Below are positions 7,296-15,800 of a stretch of DNA of 23,854 nucleotides, piece by piece. How positions within the stretch are numbered: position 1 is the stretch's first letter; each line of letters opens with the position of its first letter. The position numbers were made by a program, and so were the translations under genes. The notes beneath the pieces are model-generated. The model had not been told where the DNA came from, ran no database searches, and saw only the letters and a program-made list of their open reading frames with translations. This DNA comes from a virus, in IMG/VR virus record IMGVR_UViG_3300033153_002950, positions 1 through 23,854 of that record, one strand, 5' to 3'.

Positions 7296-7687
7296 AATTC
7301 TGGACCCTTGAGATCCTTGGATTCATCTGGGCCTTGCCCGTGACTCTGATCGGCCTGGTGTTGGTGCTCATCTCCGGAGGTGGCGAGTTCTGCAGTTACA
7401 GGCCGCGCTACCCTTTGAGGTGGGAGATCCACCCGCGCTGGCCGTGGTGGATGTTTATGGCGGGCGTGGGTATGGGCGCCTTTGTTTTCCTCAAGGGAGA
7501 CATATCGAGCGACCAACTCAGGATCCACGAACTCGAGCACACCCGGCAATGCTTCATTCTTGGCCCGTTTGTCCTGGTCCTATACCCGCTTTTCTCCCTT
7601 GTGTCCCTGGTCTGCTACGGGTCGATCTACAAGCTCAACTGGCTGGAGATCATGGCCCGGGTCAAGGATGGGCGGGCGAAAGTATGA
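7292..7687 (+). CDS. Membrane protein with HExxH metallopeptidase-like motif (131 aa)
   Basis: The ATG at 7292 is chosen for its ATGA overlap with the gene before and GGTGGGAAG upstream. Seen: a hydrophobic N-terminal segment at about residues 5-29, a second at about 51-67, and a third at about 87-112. Between the second and third lies HELEHTRQ at 79-86, a match to the zinc-binding HExxH signature; NWLEIMAR at 116-123 places a Glu (about 119) where some gluzincin-like membrane families have their third ligand. The arrangement of HExxH just before a hydrophobic GPFVLVLYPL stretch resembles small uncharacterised bacterial membrane proteins. Zinc binding and proteolysis are inference. Lysis or envelope remodelling are possible roles, neither shown. 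The stop overlaps the next start (ATGA). Confidence 0.72.
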   Translation: MKFWTLEILGFIWALPVTLIGLVLVLISGGGEFCSYRPRYPLRWEIHPRWPWWMFMAGVGMGAFVFLKGDISSDQLRIHELEHTRQCFILGPFVLVLYPLFSLVSLVCYGSIYKLNWLEIMARVKDGRAKV

Positions 7688-8052
7688 AAATCGTTGACGA
7701 CCTATTTGGCAAGCTTGGGCCGGACTGCCAAGCGTTTGTTGACGCCACGGATACGGAACCAAATGAACTCCTATACCATCCCGATGACAGGGTGCGAATA
7801 ATTCAGGAATTTCAAAAGTCAAACGAGCCGAGCCGGGCAACGATGAAGGACGCGGAATACTTTGCAACGTGCCCGGTGTTCAATATGTATCTCCGACTGA
7901 TGAATAGACGGATCGCGGCTGTTTCCAACACGACGTGTCAGCCTGGAACCGTGGAGCTTTGGCTTAATGACGGCCAAGACTACGGGGACTGGCCGGGATA
8001 CAGAAGGTTCCCCGGGCCAATCAGCGAAGGATTCGGGCCTGATGTCGAATAA
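7684..8052 (+). CDS. Hypothetical protein (122 aa)
   Basis: The start ATG at 7684 overlaps the membrane-protein stop by four bases, with GGGCGGGCGAAAGT upstream; the longer reading from 7420 runs antiphase through that gene and is rejected. The product has an N-terminal helix (IVDDLFGKLGPDCQAFVDAT), a central helical region and a Gly/Pro/aromatic C-terminal third (DYGDWPGYRRFPGPI). It has three Cys and no membrane segment or known motif. It is the last of the four genes between portal and scaffold. Function unknown. Confidence 0.68.
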   Translation: MKIVDDLFGKLGPDCQAFVDATDTEPNELLYHPDDRVRIIQEFQKSNEPSRATMKDAEYFATCPVFNMYLRLMNRRIAAVSNTTCQPGTVELWLNDGQDYGDWPGYRRFPGPISEGFGPDVE

Positions 8053-8072
8053 CCCACAATCGGAGGATACCA

Positions 8073-8966
8073 ATGGATCCTGAAACACCCGCAGTTGAAA
8101 CCCCGGCCGCCCCGCCGGTAGAACCACCCGCGACCCCACCCGATCCGGCCACGCCCCCGGTGGTAGATCCCCCTGCGACCACGCAACCAACCCCAGAACA
8201 ATTCGCCGCACTGGCCAAGGCCGAAGCCGAGATCCAGCAGATGAAACGGGATGGCAAGACAAGCGGCACTGAAATGGAACGGCTCAAGGCGCTGGAACAG
8301 AGCTTCAAAGATGACCCGTATGCAGCCATGGAAGCGGCCGGCGGGTCAATGGAGCACTACGCCAACCGCATCCTTGGGGACGGCAAGCCGGGCGCAGATG
8401 AGGAAAAAGCAGCGCTCATCAAGCGGCTGGACGATCTGGAGTCGGCAGCCAAGGCCCGAGACGAATCCGACGCTAAGCAATCGCAGCAGACGGAGATCTC
8501 CGGGCATGTCGGAGAAATCCGGGGCATCATGGAAGGCGATGCGGAGACGTACACCCCAATCAATCAGACCCTTGAGCTGTATTCAGCCATCGAAGGCGTG
8601 CCCGTCGAGGCCCTTTTACAGAACGCGGTCGGAGCCTACATTCAGCGTGCCGCAAGTGGCCCGGATGGCAAGGTGTTGACACCTGCGGAATCCGTTGATA
8701 TCCTCTTGGGTGAATCAACGAAAGCAATTGACCGGATGGTCAACTCCGTTTTGCAAAACGAATCTCTGAAAAAGCTATTCCTGGAGAAGCTATCGGCAGC
8801 CCCGGCAGCGACTCCACCCGCAACACCCGCGCAGCCGCGCCAGACATTGACACCAGAAGGCGAAACAGAGTCCGAGCCCGTGGACATGTCGAAGCTAACA
8901 CACGACGAAAAGCTCCTGGCCATGGCACGGATTATTGACGCACAAAAGGCAAAGCTCGCAAAGTAG
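8073..8966 (+). CDS. Putative scaffolding protein (297 aa)
   Basis: The gene lies immediately before the major capsid gene, the standard place for scaffold, and has CGGAGG at 8061-8066 before ATG 8073. Residues 1-45 are Pro/Ala/Thr-rich and probably disordered. Residues about 45-150 are strongly helical and charged (EAEIQQMKRDGK, RLDDLESAAKARDE), about 150-250 are helical, then a second Pro/Ala/Thr stretch leads to a helical C-terminus (LTHDEKLLAMARIIDAQKAK). Phage scaffolds often bind the coat protein through such a C-terminal helix. No protease motif was seen, so whether it is recycled or cleaved is open. Assignment rests on position and composition. Confidence 0.8.
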   Translation: MDPETPAVETPAAPPVEPPATPPDPATPPVVDPPATTQPTPEQFAALAKAEAEIQQMKRDGKTSGTEMERLKALEQSFKDDPYAAMEAAGGSMEHYANRILGDGKPGADEEKAALIKRLDDLESAAKARDESDAKQSQQTEISGHVGEIRGIMEGDAETYTPINQTLELYSAIEGVPVEALLQNAVGAYIQRAASGPDGKVLTPAESVDILLGESTKAIDRMVNSVLQNESLKKLFLEKLSAAPAATPPATPAQPRQTLTPEGETESEPVDMSKLTHDEKLLAMARIIDAQKAKLAK

Positions 8967-9038
8967 TACCCCGCCCGCTCAGGCGAACCCAACACAACCA
9001 AAAACGAACCGGCCGCAATGCGGCTGAAAGGGTTTTCC

Positions 9039-10283
9039 ATGAGCGCAACCGTTACCACCCAGGCCGCAGTCTTGAAAGAACACTACCCGTGGGACGAGGT
9101 AGCCGAGGGCGGCTATCGTCGCAACAAGGCATTCGCCACGGTCAACAAGCGCACCGACGCGGGCGGCGATCAGGAAAAATTCGCCGTTGACTTCGCGCAC
9201 AACCAGGCCGGGTCGTATACGTTCAGCGTGGCGCAAGCCCTGGCCGCCGATCTGAATTCGAACAAGAAAGCGTTCGAAGTCACGACCACCGAAAATTACC
9301 ACATGGCCCACATCTCCGGGAAACTCATCCGGGCCACGGCAGGCAACACGCACGCCTTTTTGCGGGGCGTGGATATGGAAATCAAGGGGGCATTCGGAGG
9401 CATCGAACGCGACATCGAGCGCGATTTCTTCCGCAACGGCAGCGGCAAAATCGGGACATTCGCCAGTGAATCCACCGTCACCATGACCCCGGGCAATGCG
9501 TGGGAAACCCATTGCTTCGAATACGGGATGGAGATCGGTGCCGCGGCCGATGGTGCCAGCGCGATCCGCTCCGGCACCACCACCGTGACGGGCGTCAGTC
9601 GCTCGGCCGGGACCGTGCTGTCGGATGCCACGTGGACAACCGCGATCACCAGCCTGACCGCCGGTGACATGCTGTTCCGCAAGGGTGACTATGACAGCGC
9701 CAACGACCTCAACAAGCTGTATGGCCTCGAAGCGTGGTGCCCCGCAACTGCGCCCACCACGGGCGACAGCCACTTCGGCGTTGACCGCTCGGTGGACGTC
9801 GAACGCCTGGCCGGCGTGCGGTACGATGGCAGTAGCGACACCGTAGAGGAAGCGTTCATCAACGGGCAGAGCGAAGGCTCGGCCAACGGCGCGAACCCCC
9901 GGGTCTGCTGGGCTTCGAACTACAACGTGCGCAGGTTGGTCAACACGATGACGACCAAGGCGCGCTACGGCAAGATGGATGCCCAGGGAGCCAAGGGTTC
10001 CAGCATCGCCGGACACCTCGGTTTCCGGACCATCATCATCGATGGCGACGAAGGCGAAATCAACGTGCTGGCCAACCCGCTCGTACCGTATGATGTCGCG
10101 TGGATGATCGACCCGGACTGCATTTTCTTGCTTTCCATGGGCAAGATGCCGGGCGTCCTGGAAGAAGACGGCGAAACCATGCTGCGGTACTACAACGCGG
10201 ACACGTACGAAATCCGGATCGGGTATTACGCCCAAATGGCGTGCAACGACCCGAGCGGAATCGTCAGAGTCAAACTAGCCTAA
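9039..10283 (+). CDS. Major capsid protein
   Basis: The product (414 aa from ATG 9039) has the size, position and character of an HK97-fold coat protein: an N-terminal arm (MSATVTTQAAVLKEHYPWDEV), an E-loop and peripheral region, a long helix with FLRGVDMEIKGAFGGIERDIERDFF near 104-130, a beta-rich domain, and a C-terminal A-domain-like part with VLANPLVPYDVAWMIDPD and LRYYNADTYEIRIGYYAQM. ATG 9039 has GAAAGGG at 9026-9032 with 6-base spacing. ATG 9018, seven codons upstream, sits inside a small hairpin without a clear ribosome site. The gene is followed by a structured untranslated region, consistent with separate control of the most abundant product. Confidence 0.9.
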   Translation: MSATVTTQAAVLKEHYPWDEVAEGGYRRNKAFATVNKRTDAGGDQEKFAVDFAHNQAGSYTFSVAQALAADLNSNKKAFEVTTTENYHMAHISGKLIRATAGNTHAFLRGVDMEIKGAFGGIERDIERDFFRNGSGKIGTFASESTVTMTPGNAWETHCFEYGMEIGAAADGASAIRSGTTTVTGVSRSAGTVLSDATWTTAITSLTAGDMLFRKGDYDSANDLNKLYGLEAWCPATAPTTGDSHFGVDRSVDVERLAGVRYDGSSDTVEEAFINGQSEGSANGANPRVCWASNYNVRRLVNTMTTKARYGKMDAQGAKGSSIAGHLGFRTIIIDGDEGEINVLANPLVPYDVAWMIDPDCIFLLSMGKMPGVLEEDGETMLRYYNADTYEIRIGYYAQMACNDPSGIVRVKLA

Positions 10284-10296
10284 GTGGCTGTGGTGT

Positions 10297-10334
10297 GGCC
10301 CGGGTGGATTGTGTTCGCGCACGGCACCCGGGCC
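10297..10334 (+). terminator. Perfect 10-bp inverted repeat downstream of the capsid gene; possible terminator or processing hairpin
   Basis: GGCCCGGGTG at 10297-10306 is exactly complementary to CACCCGGGCC at 10325-10334, around an 18-base loop in which TGTG-TTCG-CGCA can pair further. It lies 14 bases after the capsid stop. The following bases are TCCCCTTATC rather than a T tract, so intrinsic termination would be weak; partial read-through or RNA stabilisation is more likely. Confidence 0.6.
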
Positions 10335-10363
10335 TCCCCTTATCAAGGGCTTTAGCCCGGAGG
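10333..10363 (+). promoter_or_regulatory. Possible ribosome-site-sequestering leader of the next gene
   Basis: CCTCC at 10333-10337 is complementary to the GGAGG ribosome site at 10359-10363, and GGGC-TTTA-GCCC (10347-10358) can form a hairpin between them. A competing hairpin is CCCTT-ATC-AAGGG (10337-10349). The first option also shares two bases with the right arm of the upstream 10-bp stem, so the folds are mutually exclusive. Complementarity is seen; regulation is inferred. Confidence 0.35.
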
Positions 10364-10370
10364 TTTTCAC

Positions 10371-10763
10371 ATGGCAACTTGGGACCGTACCACATACGAC
10401 TTGCAGCACCTTGGCCATGGCCGGGTGTCAATCGCCGGTCGCTTCAAACCGAACGGGTCGAGCGCAGTAGTCAATGGCAGCAACAAAGGCCGGGGCTTTA
10501 CCGCGACCTACAATTCGACCGGGAAATTCACAGTCACGCTCAGCGCGGGCCTGGTGTTCAGCCAGGTGGATTCGTTCATTCCGTCGCTGTGGCTGAATGC
10601 AGCCGATGACAAAGATGTTCAGACCGGAGCGATCAGCGCATCGGCCCGAACCTTTGTGATCAACGTTTGGGACATCTCAGACACGGGTGTGGCAGACGTA
10701 GCAGCCAACGCAAACAACTGGATTTCTTTCGAAATCATCGGGCGTCTCGGCGCGGAGGACTGA
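10371..10763 (+). CDS. Virion structural protein sharing a domain with the next gene (130 aa)
   Basis: CGGAGG at 10358-10363 precedes ATG 10371. The product is all-beta by eye, rich in Gly, Ala, Ser and Asn. Its core (GRF at 23-25, KGRGFTAT at 39-46, then FIPSLWLNA, TGAISASART and VINVW at about 69-100) matches the ends of the following protein: GRF at 24-26 and KGLGFTVT at 252-259, FKPKLALA, TGAYDATART and IKIWI. The two are therefore probably paralogues. Its position directly after the capsid gene suggests a decoration, head-fibre or vertex protein. I do not know a named family. Confidence 0.78.
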   Translation: MATWDRTTYDLQHLGHGRVSIAGRFKPNGSSAVVNGSNKGRGFTATYNSTGKFTVTLSAGLVFSQVDSFIPSLWLNAADDKDVQTGAISASARTFVINVWDISDTGVADVAANANNWISFEIIGRLGAED

Positions 10764-10766
10764 CCA

Positions 10767-11792
10767 ATGGTGGGATTCGCCTCCGGATTCATGGCGCCCG
10801 CACAGGGCTACATGCCGAAACAGACGGTGATCAATGGACGCTTCACGCTCGGAATCGAAGACGCTTTCGCCGCTTACACCTGGCCGATTGCTGCCGGTGC
10901 GGATGTGGTTGTTACCGCCGACGCTGCCGGGACGGCCGGAAACGCTTTGGATTTTCAAGCCACCAACGACGGCACGGCCAAGGCTGAGATCAATTTCGCT
11001 ACAGCGGGCATGGTTCAATTAGATACCGTGATTGAGTTTGCGACCGGCGGGGTTGCGGGAAACGCCTGGGTTGTCACAGTCACGGCCGGCGCGGGTGGCG
11101 GTGAAGGCATCGATCTTCACGAGGATACGACCGAGAAGGTCTTGACCGTCCAGTATGAGGACGGCGTATCCGACGTGGCTGCTTTTGAGACTGCCATCGG
11201 AACAACTACCAATTTTGTGGTTGGCACTGGCGGCACGGGTGCAAGCGTTCTGGCAGCCGGTGATGACGATATCTATGCAGAGCCCATGGCGGGCGGAACC
11301 GCTGCAACGTGGGCAGAGGAAACCGGCACCCCGCTGAAAATGCACCTGCATTTCACCAACGCTGGATCCACCGGGACGGAATGCAAGGCCGCGATCAACG
11401 CAGTCAGTGGTAAGAGCATGACCGCAACGGGTGGTGATGCGAACAACGCAGTCACAGGCGATCTGGTGACAAAGCAGGACCTCTCAGGCGGCCTGGCAGA
11501 CACTGCCCCGGGTACGGTCAAGGGTCTGGGCTTCACCGTGACGCAGACCGTGCTGGGAGAGTACACCCTCACGTTTTCCCGGGAACTCCCGAACCTCCTG
11601 CACTTCAAGCCGAAGCTCGCACTGGCCACGGCCGCCGCGTTCCGGGTGATTACCGGGGCATACGACGCCACGGCCAGGACGATCAAGATCTGGATCCTGA
11701 ACAACTCGGGAGCCCTGGACGATCCGGCCGCCATTGCGAGCGGCGATGAAATCCACTTCAAGGCGGTATTCGAAGCCAGTAAAGTAGCCTAG
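10767..11792 (+). CDS. Virion structural protein with a large insertion (341 aa)
   Basis: GGAGG at 10754-10758 precedes ATG 10767. Residues about 14-26 (ending in INGRF) and 252-341 (starting KGLGFTVT) correspond to the 130-residue protein encoded just upstream; between them is an insertion of roughly 225 residues. The insertion holds two copies of a GxAGNA-type beta motif (AAGTAGNA at 53-60, TGGVAGNA at 93-100), an EDGVSDVAAFETAIG segment near 131-145 and an AGNA/GGDANNA-rich part, as found in phage surface beta domains. The protein is probably on the head or neck surface; a role as decoration or fibre is inference. No signal peptide or membrane segment. Confidence 0.8.
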   Translation: MVGFASGFMAPAQGYMPKQTVINGRFTLGIEDAFAAYTWPIAAGADVVVTADAAGTAGNALDFQATNDGTAKAEINFATAGMVQLDTVIEFATGGVAGNAWVVTVTAGAGGGEGIDLHEDTTEKVLTVQYEDGVSDVAAFETAIGTTTNFVVGTGGTGASVLAAGDDDIYAEPMAGGTAATWAEETGTPLKMHLHFTNAGSTGTECKAAINAVSGKSMTATGGDANNAVTGDLVTKQDLSGGLADTAPGTVKGLGFTVTQTVLGEYTLTFSRELPNLLHFKPKLALATAAAFRVITGAYDATARTIKIWILNNSGALDDPAAIASGDEIHFKAVFEASKVA

Positions 11793-11801
11793 GGGTAAGC
11801 C

Positions 11802-12497
11802 ATGCGCAGAGCCACTTTGGCAGACCTGAAAACACGGGCGCTACGCATGGCGGACACCCCGGCTGATTCTACGTCCCGGTCAGATGCGATCATAATCGAC
11901 GCTGAATTGACGGACATAGCCAACGACAAGTTGGCCGAGCTTCATGACATCGTTGTGCAGTCAGACGAAACGTACCTGCTTCAAATGGCAGATGTTTACA
12001 CCATTGCCAGCCAGCGGTACACCTATTTGCCGGATGACTTTTTCAAGCTCAAGAAATTGCTACTGCATGACAGCGGCACGCGCAACGAATTGGAGCGTTT
12101 GCACCTGAATGACCTGGACAGCCACAGCACCACGGACACCACGACCCGGCCAGCATACAAGCTTATGTCAGATCGCCTGTGGTGGCATCCACTCCCGGCG
12201 GGCGCCTACCGGATTGAACTCTGGTACACCCGGCAATTCCACCCGCTGGTTGACGCCCTGGACGAGCTTGACCCGATCATCCCCCGCGGCTGGGAGGCGT
12301 TTGTCGTTGCGGGCATGGCTGAGTACATCCTGTCCAAGCAAGAGCTAGATCCCCGTGCCGCAATCAAACAAATGGAACAGGCTCGGGACAGAATCACGCG
12401 GGGCCTCAAGGGCAGAGAATCCGGACCGATCAAAATCCGGGACGTAAACAACCGATTCGGGCCGAAGCATCCCAGACATCCCAGACCGAGGGAATAG
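11802..12497 (+). CDS. Head-tail adaptor (connector)-like protein (231 aa)
   Basis: Adaptor proteins bind the portal after packaging and begin the tail. Position between coat-associated genes and the nozzle supports this. Seen: an N-terminal LADLKTRALRMADTP..S region followed by AELTDIANDKLAELHDIVV, a pattern typical of phage adaptor or connector proteins of P22 gp4-like or gp6-like type; then YTYLPDDFFKLKKLLL, the LWWHPLPAGAYRIELWY strands at about 126-142, and a helical C-terminal region with EAFVVAGMAEYILSKQ and a charged helix. The last 20 residues are basic and His/Pro/Arg-rich. AGGGGTAAG at 11791-11799 precedes ATG 11802. Specific subfamily not resolved. Confidence 0.78.
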   Translation: MRRATLADLKTRALRMADTPADSTSRSDAIIIDAELTDIANDKLAELHDIVVQSDETYLLQMADVYTIASQRYTYLPDDFFKLKKLLLHDSGTRNELERLHLNDLDSHSTTDTTTRPAYKLMSDRLWWHPLPAGAYRIELWYTRQFHPLVDALDELDPIIPRGWEAFVVAGMAEYILSKQELDPRAAIKQMEQARDRITRGLKGRESGPIKIRDVNNRFGPKHPRHPRPRE

Positions 12498-12499
12498 CA

Positions 12500-12817
12500 A
12501 TGGCGAAGCCCCCGGCATTCGAACGGCTTGAAACGGGCGACACCGCGGCAACACAGCTGCAAGACTTGCTTACCGATTTCTTTCAGGCCATTGAAGACAA
12601 CCCGCTCCTGTCCGGGCGCATGCTGGACCTGGACGTTACCACGGTCGCAACCGCATTTCCCCACGGGCTGGGACGCACCCCGGAGGGCTGGATCGTTGCG
12701 GACACATACACATCTGGGGGCTTGTTGAGCAATACCATCTGGCGGACCGCCTGGGATGACAAGACGATCACGCTTGACGCTTCGGCGAGCTTCGCCGTCA
12801 AGGTGTGGGTGTTCTGA
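12500..12817 (+). CDS. Small conserved-type phage structural protein (105 aa)
   Basis: GAGGG at 12488-12492 precedes ATG 12500, two bases after the adaptor stop. The product has an N-terminal helical part (LQDLLTDFFQAIEDNPLLSG) and a beta-rich second half with FPHGLGRTPEGWIVADTYT and a final FAVKVWVF. That HGLGR-x-P-x-GW pattern and WVF ending occur in small proteins next to podovirus tail genes, whose role is not defined; they may belong to the tail or a short fibre. Its stop overlaps the nozzle start (TGATG at 12815-12819). Confidence 0.72.
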   Translation: MAKPPAFERLETGDTAATQLQDLLTDFFQAIEDNPLLSGRMLDLDVTTVATAFPHGLGRTPEGWIVADTYTSGGLLSNTIWRTAWDDKTITLDASASFAVKVWVF

Positions 12818-15800
12818 TGCCGTTGCAACGCAAGATAATCAACCTGCCATTCGACGCGGGGATCAACGAAAAGATCGATCATAAGCACCTTCCGGCAGGC
12901 CAGCTGGACACCTGCAGGAACGTGCGTTTCGACAAGATCGGGACCATCACAAAGCGTCCCGGGTTCGATAAAGAGGACATTGCGATCCAGACCGGCGGGG
13001 AAACCCGGATCGTCAACAAGACCGCTTCGCTATTCACCAGGGACTCTGAATTGTACGGGGTGCTTGAGGGATTCAACGATGCCCCCGCGCCAGACGCCCC
13101 GGAGGAGCCGGACGGCTACCACGTCTTTTCGCGCGATGATGCTAGTAGCAAGTGGTGGAAAGCCGGGCGCTGTGAGCCCATGCGGTACGGGGTGCGCAGT
13201 ATCAGCCAGGCCACGGTTGAAACGAAGTCGGCGGACTACGCGGAAAACACCACGCTCGGGATTGGCTGTGCGGCCTGGGTTGAATACGACCACGCATCGA
13301 CCAAGACCCGGATTGCCATTGCCTTGATCGACACTGCCACCGGCTCATTTATCCGTCACACCCGGGGGGAAAGCGCACTGGACGACGCGGTAGCACCCCA
13401 TGTAGTCAAGGTGGGTGCGTACTTCCACGTCTATGCGATCTCACCCACGACAGCCGAAATCGATCTGATCGTGATCAATACGGCAGCCATCCCGGCAGCC
13501 CCGGCCATGCGGACAACGACGGTGACGATCACAAATGTTCACGCTGGCGGGCTTTACGACTGCTGCTACTTCCCAGTCAATGGCACCACGGACCATTCAT
13601 GCTGTCTGTACAAGGAGAGCGTAGCGGGCAAGCTGACCCTGAAATATTACGAGGGGGACGGCACCCTAACCGGCACGGTTGACCTGAACGCGGTTTGCGG
13701 CACCCTGACCCCGAAGTCAGCGGTCACAATCGCCAACACCTACGATCACAACGCAGTAGCCGATCTGCTGACCGTGGCTTATATCGACAACGGGACCGGC
13801 AACACCAAAATCTGTATTCTTGCCGATGACCTGTCGCAGCACACGGCAGACGCCACGTTGACCACTGACACGGCAGCCGATACGATTCACAATATCACGC
13901 TGTGCGTTGACCCAAGCTGGGACCGCAACACGGTTGGGAATTCGGCCGTCCGGGTGTACATGTCAGCAACGCACGGTACGGACGCCTGTTACAACTACGT
14001 GCGCCAAGCGATCTTTATGTTCGCGGGCATTGCGGGCAGGGCGTTCGATGGAACCACGTTCAAGAATTGCGCGCTGGCCAGCAAGGCGTTCCCGTACAAT
14101 CACAGCGATACCGGGGGCTTGAGCCACTACCGGGCGGGCGTGTGGGTCGTGTATGACTCCGACCTGCAGTCAACGCTGTTCCTGGTTGGCAACACGGCCC
14201 CGGCCACTGACTACACTGCACCGGCACTGGACCAGGCCGAACAATTCACAGCTGCCAGGCTGCTTTGTTCGGTGGCCAGCGGTACACCAGCAGATCAACA
14301 CCTGCCGTCTGTCGTGCCATCACCGACCGGCGGGGATCCCGGTTGGCGCTTTGCCACGACCCGCCGGGAACGGTTTGACGCAGATGGGGACGTGATACTT
14401 TCTGCCGTCATTTGTAGCATGACCAAGCGCCTCCGAAACATGGATTCGGCGCAGATGGGACCCACTGCACAGGTGGCCATAGGCCAGCTCTTTGACGTGG
14501 ATGGGCGGGCGTATGAGTCAGGATATCACTACTATCCCGAGCCGCTGCAAGAGACGGACGCCGGGGGTGGTGCGCTGGCAGATGCCGATTATACCTATCG
14601 GGCGATCTATGAGTGGACGGACCGATCCGGCCAGGTGCACCGATCCGCCTACGGGGAAGTAACTTGCACCGTTGCGGGCAAGGCGGGCGCCGGGTCCTGT
14701 GTAATCGGGGGACCGTACCTTGAGCGGGGCGACACCAGCAAGATCCAGGAAGTCCGGATCGCACTGTACAGACTTTGCTCTGATGGCTCCTACCATCGGG
14801 TGGTTGAGGTCACGGGCGGGAAAATCAACGACCTGACGAACCCCCAATGGACCATAACAGACGGCGTGGCAGATGGGACGCTCCTGGATAACGAGATCCT
14901 ATACACGGACGGGAGCGCCCTGGAAAACATCGCGCCGCCGCCTTGCACAATCATTGCTGACCGCAGGGACAGGTTGTTTGTGGTGGATGATGAGGACCGC
15001 ACCAAGATCTGGCCAAGCAAGACAAAGGTCCACGGGGAAGGGTTGGCCTTCTCCGATATCACCCAGTTCTGGGTCAAGACAGGCGGGGATATCGTCGCCC
15101 TGGCTGTCATGGATGAGCGGGTGATAGTGTTCAAGGAACACCAGATCCACGTATTCGCCGGGCCGGGTCCGAATGACTACGGAGTTGGTTCGTTTACCGC
15201 GCCGCGTCCGGTGTCAACGTCCATCGGATGCAAGGATCGGAACTCGATTGCGCAGACAGACAAGGGAATCGTTTTCTGGAGTCATGACGGGTGGTACATG
15301 CTGAATCGTGGCCTCGGCCTGGAGTACATCGGGGCGCCGATCGAGGACCACAAGGCCAACATTCCAAGCTCTGCCGTGGCCGTCCCGTGGGAGCATGAAC
15401 TCCGGATCACCTACGGTTCAACTATCCTGGTTTGGGATTACCTGCTAAACCGCTGGAGTGTTTCGTCCCTTCCATCCACGGTGATCGCGTATTCTTCATG
15501 CCTCTGGGATGAAAAGCACTGCGTTCTGGATTCTCTCGGGAACCTCTGGACCCAGGACAAGACGGCCAGCGGGTTCCGGGACGACACCACCGAAATAGAA
15601 ACCAAGGCGATCACGTCCTGGATCAAACCGGGCGATTTGCTGGCCGGATACCAGCGGATATGGTGGGTACACCTGACCGGCCAGGTATTGGCCGCGCACA
15701 CGCTAAACGTGGATGTTTTCTATGATTATGAGGACACTGTGCCGGGTGAAACCTTCGATTTCGTGATAACCGCCGCCGCTGACCCGATGGAACTGCGGTT

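Noticed and set aside
7420-7683. Long N-terminal extension of the gene ending at 8052
   Set aside because: The extension reads antiphase through the membrane-protein gene, whose hydrophobic segments and HExxH make coding sense; ATG 7684 in the ATGA overlap is the better start.
9018-9041. Upstream ATG for the capsid gene, inside a GCCGC-AAT-GCGGC hairpin
   Set aside because: It lacks a ribosome site at proper spacing, while ATG 9039 has GAAAGGG at good distance. The hairpin may just isolate the upstream ATG.
8979-10235. 418-codon open frame on the - strand opposite the major capsid gene
   Set aside because: It is a long antisense frame created by strong third-position C/G bias in the capsid gene. 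The + strand protein fits a coat protein in size and position with a good ribosome site; the - strand product matches nothing recognised.
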